34,870 bases of DNA, from NCBI GenBank assembly GCA_001598975.1, contig BBXU01000509.1, positions 1-34,870 on the forward strand. The letters are read 5' to 3'. The stretch's first letter is position 1; the number at the start of each line of letters is the position of its first letter. Both the position numbers and the translations under genes were made by a program. The notes under the pieces are model-generated. The model was not told the DNA's origin. It ran no database searches and worked only from the letters and a program-made list of their open reading frames with translations. Below are positions 19,720 through 31,700 of this stretch, in pieces. This DNA is from Parachlorella kessleri. Its lineage: Eukaryota; Chlorophyta; Trebouxiophyceae; Chlorellales; Chlorellaceae.

Positions 19720-22477
19720 ATGGCAACAAACGCAAGCCTGCACGATCGTATACAGCAGCTTGAAGGCGAGGTGCGTTCGTCTGGATAAATCAAAAATCTG
19801 GCGAACTCATCCTGCTCTTTAAGGAGCCAGCACAGCACCAGGTGCTTGGCCCCAAGGCTGTACCATGGGCTGTGCACACCACTGTGACCACTCTGCCGAG
19901 CCCGACCCATTCTTTCAAGACCAACACCAAGCGCCCCTTGAGTTGATATACAGGTGGAGAGGCTGCAGCAGCACCTGGGGGACTTGCACTGCACCGACCT
20001 CAACGCCCTCAGGCGGGCGTATCGCACGCTGTGCCAGCACATCGAGGCGCTGGAGCAAGAGTCTGAGGGGGTCTTGGGGGAGCTGCGGGGGCTGGAGACA
20101 GATGTGCTCACCCCTGACGTCGTGGCGACTGAGGTGGGCGGCCCTGAATGAATGAGAAAACAAATACGCCCAGGCCTCGCCACCCAGGCGTAGCTGGGCG
20201 CTGAGTGATGCCCTGTGGGCACCGGCCAGGGGGTGGGGTAAGGGAGCGCCAGGTGAATGGCCCTAAGGAAGCGAAGAAGGCCAGTAGTGCAATGCAGTAC
20301 GCTAGCAGCAGGGGCATGCAGACGGCCTACCAACCTGCGTACAGTCGAGGGGCTTGACTTGCGGTCCGTTTCGACTGTCCGGCTGCCCTACATTTTGCGG
20401 AGTGTCCCATGTAGATGGCGACGTGGGTAAGCTCGGTGTTGTTGGTGGTGGGGTTGGGGGTGGCAGTGTGCTTCCTGTGCGGGTGACTCAGTAGTACAAG
20501 AGAGCGTGGGGTAATAACATGTTTAGCTGGGTGTCCAGCCAGGGGGGTCTTGGGGGTCTGCCTGGAACATGTAAGGAAACAGCAGGTGTCTATTTTGTCA
20601 GACCCAAGAGTGCAAGATCGGTACCCTCGTCTGTTAGCCACCCCATTCTCCTGGCATTTTGTATGCTGTGGGGAAGTGGCTGACGGTGCACGACACACAC
20701 AAGTGGCTAATGATGTTGCAAGTGGTTCTGCTGGTTGACTGTGCAGCTTGGGGCCGTCTCCGGTGTAAGCGTTGGCCTTGCCTTGACCCACCAAGCCCTC
20801 AAGATCACGCCCTTGGCGGTAAGCTGGCCTTGAGAAGGTTGTGTCTACCTTTGCCAGCTGCTGTTGCCTGCATAGCGGAGGCCTCAAATCTGTCGGTTTC
20901 TGCTGCGGTGCATGCTTTCCCCGGCGTGTGGCCACTCATCGTTGTGATCGGCCGGGGAAGCGGGGGCTGGCGGCTCTTGCTTTGCAGTCCCACATGGAAG
21001 CTCTATGGGTCCACTCTGCCTGTCTTGAAAACCGACAAAATGGTAGCCGCTGTTACTTGCATGAAAGCGGGCAGCTGAGCCAGTGCCCCACGTCGTGTTG
21101 TCTGGGCGTGGGGCATGAGGTGTGGCGTAGAGGCTTCCTCTTGCTGACATTGGAAGCGAAGAAACTTTGCATGGAAGAGGGCATTAAGTGCCTTTGGAGA
21201 GGTTTTTGCCTTTAGTCCCTTCATTCAACCTCTGTTATCCCAGCAGGCTGCCGGCTGGCTTTTCCGAGGCATGTGGGCGGTGGGAGGAGCATACATAGCG
21301 TGGCGCCTCACGGCCGGCACCCTAGCGCGTATAGCAGGCATGCTAGGGCGCAACAGCAGGCGCAAGCGCAGCTTGGAGGATAAGCTGCAGACAGTGGAGG
21401 TAAACCGCCGAGGGCAGAGCACTGAGGTGCCTGAAGTGTACATTTGGTAGCAACTTGCTATAGGATGGTCTTGGGTACACAGTAGTTGTGCTTTGTACCT
21501 TGGGCAGGCTGTGAACAGCTGCCACCAGTGGATGTGAGGTTCCCAATCAGGTCGCTGTAGTTAGCATACCTTTGCCTTCGTCATTGCCCTCGTATAAAGC
21601 TACCATGAGGTCTTGTCAAATCTAGAAGGGGTTGTTGCTAGTTACACATATGCTCCATTGGCTTCGCCTTGCCTCCTGCTTTCCTCTGCAGGATCGGATC
21701 CGCATCATGGTATCTCTGCTCAGCTGGTCTGATGCCAAAGGGATGCCCCCTCTCACTCCCTCCCAGGCAGCCCTGCACCAGCTGTTATACCCAGCATCGC
21801 TACAGAACCAAGAGCTGCCAAGGCAGGAGCGGCAACTGCAGCCATGGCTGGTCTCGCAACCGCAGGTGCAAACGCAGTCGTGGGAGAGGGGGCCTCTACT
21901 TCCCTGGTTGCGGCCAGCAGGACAGCAGCAAGAAGCGCCGTCCCAAGCGCAGCCCAGCACTGCTTCAGCCGCCATGCCAGATTCTGGTGGGGCTGGCAGC
22001 AGCAGGTCGGACAGCCTCAGCGGATATGGCGGTGCTACAAGCACCAGGAGCAGGAGCAGCAGCCAGGAAGGAGAAGGCTCAGGTCAACCTAACGCTGCCC
22101 TCAATGAGCCTCGCATGCTGAGCGGGAGCCGTGCTGCTTTGCATGCTGAGGCGCCAGCGGCCTCTGCCCGTGGCCCACATCCTAGCAGCCGCCATGCGCG
22201 CAGCAGCTCTCAGACCTCCATCGCATCCGAGCAGCCGGAGGTGGCAGACAGTGCTGAGCAGGGCACTGTTGATGGCATTGGGGAGAACCGCAGCGGGTCT
22301 GCGGATGTGGAAAGGGGGATTAGTGAGAACAGCAGCAGCAGCAGCAGCAGCATCAAGGCCAGCGCTGGTAGCAGAGCCAGCAGCGGCTCGTCACCCGGCA
22401 GGGCAAGGGTACAGCTAGAGCTAGAGCCACTCATGCGCTATGCACAGCTGGGCAGCAGCAAGGGCACTTCTCTGTGA
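19720..22477 (+). CDS. Coiled-coil protein with one hydrophobic segment and Ser-rich tail (4 exons, 389 aa)
   Basis: The exons are 19720-19770, 19954-20133, 21247-21399 and 21692-22477 (TGA), all phase 0 with GT-AG borders. Residues about 6-75 are heptad-like and charged (DRIQQLEGE, VERLQQHLG, QHIEALEQESEGVLGELRGLE), so a parallel coiled coil is likely. Residues about 78-110 carry a moderately hydrophobic segment (GWLFRGMWAVGGAYIAW... ) followed by a strongly basic RNSRRKR. The C-terminal 200 residues are Ser/Ala/Gln/Gly-rich and probably disordered, with a run of six Ser. I recognise no family; a tail- or hairpin-anchored membrane tether is a guess from shape. The third exon's acceptor is CAGCAG, so it may start at 21244 with one extra Gln. 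The second intron is over 1.1 kb and could hide a further exon. Confidence 0.65.
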
Positions 22478-23372
22478 GCCGCAGCTCTGTCTTCGAGAAG
22501 GTGGAGGATGCAAGTCTAGGGCCAGTAAGGTTGTTACGGGATGTCGGTAGGTCGATATATGAGGTACTAGGCATGAAGGCGCTTCATGCCTGCCCCTTAG
22601 ACTCCTAATGCTTCCTGTCCCCAGCATATTTTGCCATCTCTTCGGGTTCTAGTTGCCTTTGGCATTGCCAGGCGCTCACCCATTGGAACACTGATTGGAT
22701 GGTTCGGTGCTGTTGCATACCTGTCCTGATTATTGGAGCCAGAACGTTGATGATGGTATGTAGCAGTCCAAGTTTCGACAAGTTTGCTTGGCTATCGTCT
22801 CGCTGCTACCTGGTGCCCGCAAGTCCGCCCAGCTCCTTATAACGCTCCTGGAGTGCTTGAGGACTATTGCTAGGTGTCGATATGTAGCCTGTGGAGCGCC
22901 CGCACACGAGGTGAGGAAGGAGACCTCTTGCTGCTGTGTGTCTGCACCGCTTATCACATGGTGAGACCTTAACCAACATGGTATACTGTCATACACTCTT
23001 CGGTGTGCCCCCTCCGCGCAGTGCGGGCTAGATAACAATCCGAGTCACAGCTGCATACTCGCACCTTTGCACCTGCGTGCGAAACCTTGCTTTTAAAAGC
23101 TAGGGTTAAGGCCCGCTGCACAGTTGCAAAGCCCATCATTGCACCAGCTTCCCAGACTCGTCATTCCCTGCTTCCTCTCACTCGCAGCACTTACTCGATT
23201 TATTCGTTGTAAGATGGTCAAATCGACCACAGCATGCCGCGGCAGCGCGCTCAAAGTCTCGACAATCAGTCGAGACAACCGTTTGCAACATGTTGTATGG
23301 ATTGTATGACTTTACATATGAAACTTGTTCGGAAGGCTTGCAGACCCTCGTGCTTTTGACAAGGCGAGCACC
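22478..23372 (+). other. Upstream region of the first F-box/LRR gene, part of the duplicated unit
   Basis: No gene is supported here. The stretch holds the 3' UTR of the coiled-coil gene and the promoter/5' UTR of the F-box gene starting at 23373. From about 22690 to 22940 it resembles 25305-25540 (shared blocks such as CCAGAACGTT, GTGCTTGAGGA/GTGCCTGAGGA and GAGGTGAGGAAGG/GATGTGAGGAAGG), so the duplication that made the F-box pair included this upstream DNA. Confidence 0.5.
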
Positions 23373-25047
23373 ATGCCAAGTTCGCAACCAAGTCTTCCGG
23401 GCAGCCTTCTTGTGCACATTCTTAGCTACCTAGCCTTGGAAACCCGGCCACCTAAGCATGGCCAGCGTGATCCGAGCTTCAGCAACGCACGGCTGGCCTC
23501 CAAAGCCCTAAGGCAAGCAGCTGATGAGGTCCCGCAGAGCTGTCTTGGAACCAAGCTCGTGATCACGTCGGAGAAACTGCTGGAGGCCAGAGCAGCGGGA
23601 CTGGAGGATAAGTTCCTTGGCTTCTTGATCAAAATGGTACGGCTGTGGCAGCGGGCAGACGTGTACATATATGAAGTTTACAGTCTCCGGCGTGTGCTAC
23701 ACAGCTTGGGCTCCAGCGAAGGCAGGGTTGGTAGCACGGGCAGCCTGCAGCGGTTGACGCTGCATTTTGCAGCTGATGGCTGGGGTTGGTGGACGCTTCC
23801 CGAGGTGAGCCAACCTAGTCCACCCTAGAAGGGCCTGCCAAGTTGTAGGGATTGAGGCTTGTTTCCTTGGTCACTGACTAGCCGACGAGTCCAGCAACTT
23901 CTTTCGCAAACCAGCTTTCGCAAAGGTTGCAAAAATTGCCGCGATGCCGTGCCCGGCTGCAATAAATAATGGCAGGATTGCAAAAGTGTGGCTGCAGGAG
24001 GTCGGCAAGCTTACGACATTGACCAAGCTGAAACTCCTCCATTTCGATGAGAACATGCCGATTCCTCCGGCTGCTGCCCTTGGTTGGCTTTCTACCCTCA
24101 CCGCCCTCCAGTCGCTATTAGTTATCGCCCCTATCAGCGGACCATGGCCCTCACCAGCCCTCAGCAGCCTGCAGCAGCTGACCAACTTGTCCATGTGCTT
24201 TTGGGACCCTGATGAGTCCTATCCAGCCCCGCAGCTTGGCTCAGCCCATTTGGCACCCCTCAAAGCTCTGCGGCGGCTAGACCTGGACAACATTATGCTG
24301 TCCATGTCAGGGAAGCAAGTCCTTGGATCCTGGCAGCATATGGAGGAGCTATCGCTGTCGGACGTGGGCCCATACAGCCTGGGATTTTGGGAGGCACTCT
24401 GTCGCTTGCCGCGCCTCACGAAGTTGGTGTCCAACTGTGATCACGAAGAGTCATCAGCATCGCTGCGCAGCACCCTGTCAGCCTTCCCCCGGCTGGCCGA
24501 GTTGTGGCTTAATGGGTACTCCGAGCCAGCCTTGCCTCACCTGCCCACCACTCTCACCCATATCAACCTTTACTGGACACCAGACTTGTGTGCCATCCCA
24601 TTTGGCCCAGCCCTTCGCAGCCTGCACCTCTTCAACAAGTGGGGTTTCCATCACACTGTAATTCAGGAGTTCCCGCCACAGCTGTCAGCCATGACTCAGC
24701 TGACAAAGCTGGAACTGGATGTGTGCAACCTGACAGAGCTGCCAGCGCCCTTGGCAGCCTTGCCGTCGCTTGAAATCCTGAGCCTCAAGCAAAACTACTT
24801 GGAGGACCTGCCCCAGGACCTGGCTAGCATGGGCTGCCTGCGAACCCTGATTCTGGATGGAAATTTGTTGCAGCGGGTGCCAAGGGTATTGTGCACTGGG
24901 GCTGCCAGCCGGCTGGAATGCTTGAACATTAAATGGACCATGGGCCACTCCTGGGAGGTGGATGAGGTCGAATTGCGGAGCTCCTTGCTTGCCCTCACGA
25001 CTCTAGAGCTTCCTGATCCCAGCATGCCTTATCATTGTGCAAACTAG
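23373..25047 (+). CDS. F-box-like/leucine-rich-repeat protein, copy A (2 exons, 493 aa)
   Basis: The exons are 23373-23804 and 23998-25047 (TAG), phase 0 with CCCGAG|GTGAGC and GGCTGCAG|GAG borders. Residues about 7-55 fit an F-box (SLPGSLLVHILSYLAL..., then NARLASKALRQAADEV), which in known proteins binds SKP1 in an SCF ubiquitin ligase. From about residue 145, irregular leucine-rich repeats follow (LTTLTKLKLLHF, LKALRRLDLDNI, FPRLAELWLNGYSEPALP, MTQLTKLELDVCNLTELP, LPSLEILSLKQNYLEDLP, GCLRTLILDGNLL) and would form the substrate-binding part. It is a tandem paralogue of the gene at 25947-27794 with the same exon structure and nearly the same length. I chose the ATG at 23373 because it sits just before the F-box and matches copy B. 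The SCF role is family knowledge, not shown here. Confidence 0.8.
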
Positions 25048-25946
25048 TGTAGTGAGGCCAGCGGACGAGCAAGGGAGTTTTGATTTTGTATTTGGGCCGA
25101 TGCTGTTGCATCCCTACCTGGTCATCACAAAGTGCATGTTTCAAACTCTTGAAAGCTGGTGGAGTCTGGGGTGCTTGGACAACGGTTGATAGGAAGGACC
25201 GTGGGCAACTTCCCAACCCTGCAGCATGTTCCCTAGCTGGCTGGCTGGCTGGCCCTACCAGAGCCCGGGGCTCATCCACCGGATAGCTGGCTTGATAGTG
25301 GCTGCTGTGGCATGCCTGTTCATTGTTCTGAATAACCCAGAACGTTTATGCCGGTCAATGATATGCAACCATTGGTTGTTATCTGTTCTAGTTCTGTATT
25401 TTCTTGGCTTCCTTCTGGCTGCTGTATGATGCCTGCAAGTTCGTTCAGCTTGTCTATCGTCTTCTGCAGTGCCTGAGGATTCCTCATAGGTTGCATTACG
25501 CTGCCTCTAGACTGCCCACACATGATGTGAGGAAGGCAAGTACACCTCGCGCTCCTGTGTCTTTACAGCAACAATGTAGATTACAATGCTTGCTACAAGC
25601 TGAGACCTTGGCCAGTTGGGTGCACTGTGCCCTTTATCATGGGACTATTACATGTGCGCAGCAAACAGGTGCTGGGTGTCCAGCCTCTGCAAAACGAGTT
25701 GCCCGCGGGTGTGCACGACAAGTGTTGCTATGAAAAACAGGGTCCAGCATGGTCCTCGAGAGTGGCACACAAGCTTAGCTGAACGCTTATCCTGTTTCCC
25801 ACTCGTGCAGCACATGCCTCCTATTGTCAGCTGCCACCTGACCAAATCACCACCATGCTCAGCACGGTACAACCCCAGCATGCTCAAACCTCGCTTGGCC
25901 ATGCGCTTGGCAGACTTTTCTCCCTATCCTCAGAGTAGGTGATGAT
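25048..25946 (+). other. Spacer between the two F-box/LRR genes
   Basis: No gene is supported. It includes the 3' end of copy A and the promoter and 5' UTR of copy B. A short (TGGC)n run lies near 25235-25253. About 25305-25540 is related to 22690-22940 upstream of copy A. An ATG ATA TGA mini-ORF at 25944-25952 overlaps the start codon of copy B. Confidence 0.5.
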
Positions 25947-27794
25947 ATGAGGTCGCTCCGTGATCTGCCTGTGTCCGTTCTGGTGCACATCCTCAGTTTC
26001 CTAGCCTGCAAGGAACGGCTTGATCACTTCCAGAGGCTACATGTGTCGCCAGGCAGACGTAACCCTAGCTACAGGAACGCACGGATGGTTTGCAAGGCTC
26101 TGCGCCAGGCTGTTGACACACTGCCCCACCGCAGTGTTCCGGCCAGGGTGCGCACCACCGCTAAGATACTGCAGGATGCCAGGTCGGCTGGGCTGGAGGG
26201 GGAATACCTTCGGTTCTGTTCCCAGAAGGCACAGCTGTGGCAACGAGCAGAGGTCCAAGCGCAGCATGGGGAGGAACTGAGCCGTGTGCTACAGACCCTG
26301 GACGCTCTATCAGGCAGTGCTGCTACCGGCAGTGGACTGGTGCGCCTGAAGCTCTGGGCGGTGTATGACAGCCAGGGTCGTCCAGGCTTTTCCAGGGTGC
26401 GTATGCTTTCCCTCGTGTCTGTGGGGCGGCGTATTGGCCTTAGTTGTTGTCTGGCCAAGAGACCCAAAGTTGACTTGCAGTGGTTGTGTGTAGTTGCAGC
26501 CCATCCAGGGCGGCTCACTTCCTGGGGTGGGTTGCATTGGGTGGGAGTGGGCCAGGATGGCTGGTGCCTGAGTGCACTGGCGGTTGCTACTTGATCAAGT
26601 GCACTGAAGCCCATGCATGCACGGTTGACGTGAAACCGCGGAAAAGCCTTATCACACTGATGCTTGGCTTGGCAGATGCTACAGGTGCCCTTTCAGGCCC
26701 AACTGTTGCAGGGCTTGTTATGCTGCACATATTTGCAGGTGCTAGGTCAGCTCACACGGCTGACGTGTTTGAAGCTGCTACACAATGACTATGAGGTGCC
26801 CCTCTGCCCAGCCCAGCTGACAGCGCTCTCCTTCCTTACAGCCCTGCGGTCGCTGAAGATTCACGCACTCATCACCACGCCCCTGCCGGCCACAGCGTTC
26901 CAGAGCCTGGCGCAGCTGACCAGCCTCTGGATGCAACTCTGGGCCCTTCCAGAAAAACCTACAGCCCCTCTACTTTGCAGTGACCACCTCTCAGCACTGA
27001 CGGCCCTGCGCAGGCTGGACCTTCGTGGGTTTGGGCTGTCGCTATTGGCGGAGATGGTCCTTACAGCCTGGCAGCACTTGGAGAAGCTCACCCTTAGTTG
27101 TGTGCCGTTCCGCGGTGATAAGGCAGAGCTGTGGGGTCCCCTGTGTCGCCTGCCACGCCTGACCAGCCTAGTGTCAAACAGGATGTGTGATCAGCCCTCG
27201 CAAGTGTTGCGCAGCACGCTGCAGGCCTTTCCGCAGCTGGCAGAGCTGCGACTTGTGGGGTACTCCGAACCAGCCATGCCACAGCTGCCTACCACCCTTA
27301 CATGCCTTGAACTCTGCAATTCGGACTTGCGGGTTGTACCTGCTTGCCCGTCCCTGGTCAGCCTCAGCATCGGCCAGATTGCCAACAAAACTGTGGAGTG
27401 CCCGGCATGCCTGTCAGCCATGATTCTGCTGACAGAGCTGGGCTTGGGCGGGTGTCTCCTGGCAGAGCTGCCGGCCCCCGTTGTGGGACTACCAGGGCTC
27501 AAGAAACTGTGCCTCAGCATGAATGACTTGACCGACCTTCCGCAGGAGCTGGCCTGCGTGGGGTGCCTGCAAACCCTGCTCATCGAGGGGAACTTGATGC
27601 AGGAGGTGCCTCGGGTGTTGACCAGCGGGGCTGCCAGTCGGCTGGAGTCCTTGGTCATGGAATGGACCAGGGCCCGCTCTTGGGCCCCAGTGGATGATGT
27701 TGCTTTGCGTGCTTCCCTGCCTGCTCTCACACACCTCAACCTGCCCAGAGCATGGCCTGAGGAGGAGGAAATGTGGCCTGAGGAGGAGGAGTAA
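25947..27794 (+). CDS. F-box-like/leucine-rich-repeat protein, copy B (2 exons, 501 aa)
   Basis: The exons are 25947-26396 and 26739-27794 (TAA), phase 0 with TCCAGG|GTGCGT and ATTTGCAG|GTG borders. The F-box is at about residues 3-55 (DLPVSVLVHILSFLACKERL, then NARMVCKALRQAVDTLP). LRRs fill the second exon: LTRLTCLKLLHNDYEVP, LTALRSLKIHAL, LTALRRLDLRGFGLSLL, FPQLAELRLVGYSEPAMPQLPTT (split here as FPQLAELRLVGYSEP then AMPQLPTT), MILLTELGLGGCLLAELP and LPGLKKLCLSMNDLTDLPQEL. The C-terminus ends in a twice-repeated PEEEE motif not found in copy A. The intron lies at the same place as in copy A but is longer (342 against 193 bp). A likely TGTAA polyadenylation signal sits 91 bp after the stop. 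Function is inferred as for copy A. Confidence 0.8.
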
Positions 27795-28726
27795 GCATTT
27801 GGTCATGGCAGGTGCAGGTGGGGGGACCTACCCCCCTGGCTGGTCTTGTGTATGGCCAGCGCCTTGGCAGCTTGCCCAAATGTTTGTAAGACAATAGAAG
27901 ATTGTTTTTGACCATGTGTCTAGAAATGCCTTGGACAGATTTGCTGGCTTAAGCACCCCACAGAGCGCCTGAGTTGCAAACTGCGAATTGCATTTTGAAG
28001 GGCCACATTGCCAGATGGGGTGGGCCGACGGGGGCGGCTTGCCAACCCTTTGCTACCCCAGGGCTGTTTGGAGCAATTGAAGCAGCTAGATTGGGTGGTC
28101 TTGACGGCAGCATCAGGGCACGATGGACGCTGCCTGGGCCTCATTATTCGGTTTCATATGGCTGAATGCTTGCGCTATATGGGACATGTGGAGTGGGTAG
28201 GATAAATCTCTGGATGCGCTTTGTTGTTTTCCCTGCGCAGACAGGTTTGTGCATGCCTTCAAGAAATGGCATTTGGGTCCTGTGGTTTGTGGATATATTA
28301 CATCCTGGCTCTTTGTTCACGAAGTCGTAGGGGACTCACGGCAGCATGCCATGGTTAGGTGGTCAGGTGGTAGTACACCGATAGACTAGCCAGTTCATGG
28401 ACAAGAACATCCCTTGCACCGCCCTGGCACCCCAACCTTTAGAATGCACTACCAGCCACCACAGCAATGAATGGAAAAGGGCTTTCAGTTTTTATATTGA
28501 TGTGCTTTGCAATTTGATTACGTATTGCAAGATAGAATGCACATCACAACAAGGGGTCAGGCAGCAGTTTGGCGGGGCCAGATGCGTCAGTCAGCAGTCT
28601 TTGGTAAAATATAAGATGGAGCGCCACCGACCCATCATTTATTTTTGGTCATCAATGGGATAACACCTATCATATATGCATCATACTCAAGACCGGCTTC
28701 CCGGGTTTTGCTAGCTGTCGGCCAAT
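27795..28726. other. Convergent intergenic region
   Basis: It lies between the stop codons of F-box/LRR copy B (plus) and the JMJD4-like gene (minus), so it should contain two 3' UTRs. Apart from the TGTAA signal at 27885 I see no exon, RNA gene or repeat. The part from about 28450 to 28690 is richer in A and T than the surrounding DNA. No TGTAA on the minus strand was found for JMJD4. Confidence 0.5.
27885..27889 (+). terminator. TGTAA polyadenylation signal of F-box/LRR copy B
   Basis: TGTAA is the usual polyadenylation signal of chlorophyte nuclear genes. This one lies 91 bp downstream of the TAA stop codon of copy B, in TTTGTAAGACAATAG. Confidence 0.55.
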
Positions 28727-31700
28727 CTAGCTCTCTATCTGGCCAAGCCCCAGAGGGCAAAGTATGTCGAGAATCTCGTCAAGACACACTCTATTGGCGG
28801 CAATTTCGGCCTCATGTGGAGGCCGCTCTCCACAGCTAGACCCTTGCCGCTGCTGTTGGCCTGCCTGCTGCTGCCCCTGGGCATGCCCTCCTGGTTGCTC
28901 TTCGACTGGGTGCTGTGGGCCGCCCTGCTGTGCTATGCGCTCTTCTGCAGCGAGAAGCTGCTTCAGCACCAGCCCCGCTCTGCGTAGCCGCAGCGCGTGA
29001 TGTGCACAGCATGCTGGCAGCACAGCGCAGCGCGCACAGCAGTCGCATGCCGGTGCTGCTTCTGTGGGCGCTGCAGCTGCGGCACCTGCACTGCTCCTGC
29101 TGCCACCACAGCCAGTGCTGCTCCCTTGGCTGTTATGCTCCCCACAGCTGCGGAAGTGCTCCATGCTGCGCCCTGCCATGCACCGCAAGAACTCCCCAAG
29201 CGCCGCAAAGTCCAGCCCACAGTTGGCGCCCATGTTGCGCTGGACCAAGGCCTCAAACTCGGCGGGACTGTAGGCAGGCAGGGGAATGTTTGCAGAGGAG
29301 CTGGTCATAATCGCCTCTGTGCAGTCATGAAGCACCATCCATGTCGATGATACATCTCTGTGGCAATACGACATTATTTTGCCATCGGGCAAGCAGCCAG
29401 GGACGGGAACCCTAGGAGAGATGTCACCAGTGAGCGCGCAAATGCCCCATCAAAGTCAGCCTCAAAACAGCACATGAATATCGCCTTGCCGTCCTCGCCA
29501 GCACACAAAACTAAAGAAAAATGCATCTGGCACTGTCACTTTGCATCAATGCACTTCAGATCCTCACTTCCCCCATGCACTCATTGTCCATGAAACCTGC
29601 GAACCAGGAAGCATCTCGGCTCGGTTGTAAGGCTTACCTGGCAAGCTCTTTGCAGTCTGCGATGCCTTCCTCTGCCTCCGAGTATTCCCTGGTTACCAGG
29701 TGCCAGACCCAGTGCACATTGTGCCCATTTACCCCTGCACACACAAGGCACAGCCTGTCTGCCAAACAGCAGGAATGACGAGCCTGAAGACTAGAGCCAG
29801 CCGGGGAAATCTGGAATGAAAGATAGGAAGGTGGGCCAAGACGGGAAAACACGCATGGAGACTGGACGGAAAAAAGGACCACTTGCAGGAACCCTGCAGC
29901 CATTGTGTAGGAGAGCCCATCCCTAGCAATCAAAAGTCTCGCTGCCCAGAAGACAGGGCGGTCAGAGGGTGAGTGCTGCTTACAGTTGTGGTTGATGGAC
30001 AGTGTGTCTTCCATGTTCTCCACAGAGTGGTGCCAGCCGGAGGGCACAAATACGCTCTCCCCCGCCTCCTGCAGCCAGAAAACAATGCAAGGAATAAGCC
30101 GCTCCTATTACGATTCCCCCGCCTCCCACAACCACGGTTGAATTACGCAAATGAGATACGGTTGTTGCGGCATACCCTCTACAGCAGGTTGCCTTAGATA
30201 CAAAGAAGGCTTGCGTGGTCTCAGCTGCTACTCATGCTCAGGCAACTCTAACGACCAGGCAGCACAATGGCCTTGCACACTAACTTGCAAGACTGACTAG
30301 GTTCCAAGCCAGAAACGCTGCAGCACTGTTCTGCATGACTAAAATAGGATCCTCAGTCAAACCTTGACCATCAACACATGTAGGAATACACAGTTGGGCA
30401 AGGACCCACATTAGCCTAGGACCTCCCCACCTGTATAAATTCCACCATGTGCTGTCGCGCCTGCGCCAACCCTGGAAACACATTCGCCTCATCCTCTCGT
30501 GCATGCTTGGATCCACTGCCGCCACCATGCAGCCAGAAGTCCTGCAAGGCAGCGTGCGCAGAGCTTGCTGAAGCAGGAGGGAAGCAAGAGGGAAGCTGAG
30601 ATACGGGGGGCCAGCACCTGAGACGGATAGATAGCAGCTCATGGGCCACGAGGCAGCAGACCTGACAGTTGCATGGAATTTCAAACATGAGGGCGCTGCT
30701 GCGGTATGGTCTGACAGGTCAGCCCCTCAGCAAGTGCGGGTAGCTCTATGAAATAGGTTTTGGCTGCCTACTCAAGGCCAGCGCATCACCGCAACTATGG
30801 TCACACAACTATATTCACAAGCAATCCTGCACAGGCATCGCCATAACCATTCCATCTGCATAATACCCCCGCATATTACCCCACGGTTAGAGCAAGTTTC
30901 CAAACTGTATAATGGGCAGCGCCTCCAGAGACGAGAACTGGGAAATACAAGGGCAGTAGGTACCCACGCACCGGGGGCATGTTGTGACCATGCCTGTCAT
31001 ACAGCAGGTGGGAGTACCGCGGGTGCAGCAGGCGCCAGCGCTTGCGCCCGGCGACGTTGGTTGACCACGAGTAGCTGCGCAGCACGTCACTGTGAAGGGG
31101 AGTCCACGTGCCCTGCAAGGATGCCATTCAATCCCTCGCGGAGATGCGAACGGTGCTTGAGCTTAGCTTCAAGATGCTTTCACCGTCACCATAACCTAAT
31201 GCGCAACAGGATATGCTGCAACCTCCTGAGTGGTACCGCCCAAGAAATGGAGACCAGATCCCATGTGTCAAAATAGCAAGGACGCCTGGAAGTGGTTCAT
31301 ACTGACACACCCCCTAGTGTCAGTATGAACAAACTTTTCAAGACAAGCTCACCTTGGGTCCCAGGTAGACAAAGCGGTAGTCAGAGGTCACGTCATCGCC
31401 GCCCTGGGTCTCGTGCTGCTTGTCGCAACAGCTGCCCTCACGCCCCTCTGCGCAACGTCCTTCATCTTCATCATAACCAGCCAGCTCTCCCGCTACACTG
31501 CAGGGGACCCCAGCAACTGCTGCAGCAGCACCTGTTCCATAATGCCGGCCTGGCCCTGCCTGTGCGCTGTTACCGCCTGCCTGGGGCTCTTGGCCTACCT
31601 GCTGAGCCTGCTGCGCCGCATGCTTTGCCTGCTGGGCTTCTCTGCGTTCCCGCCTGGCATCATACCACTCATTCAACCAGTCATCCCGGAAGTAGAGAGG

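Noticed and set aside
20327..20935. Minus-strand open frame of 202 codons
   Set aside because: It lies inside the long second intron of the coiled-coil gene, with composition like non-coding DNA and no known motif.
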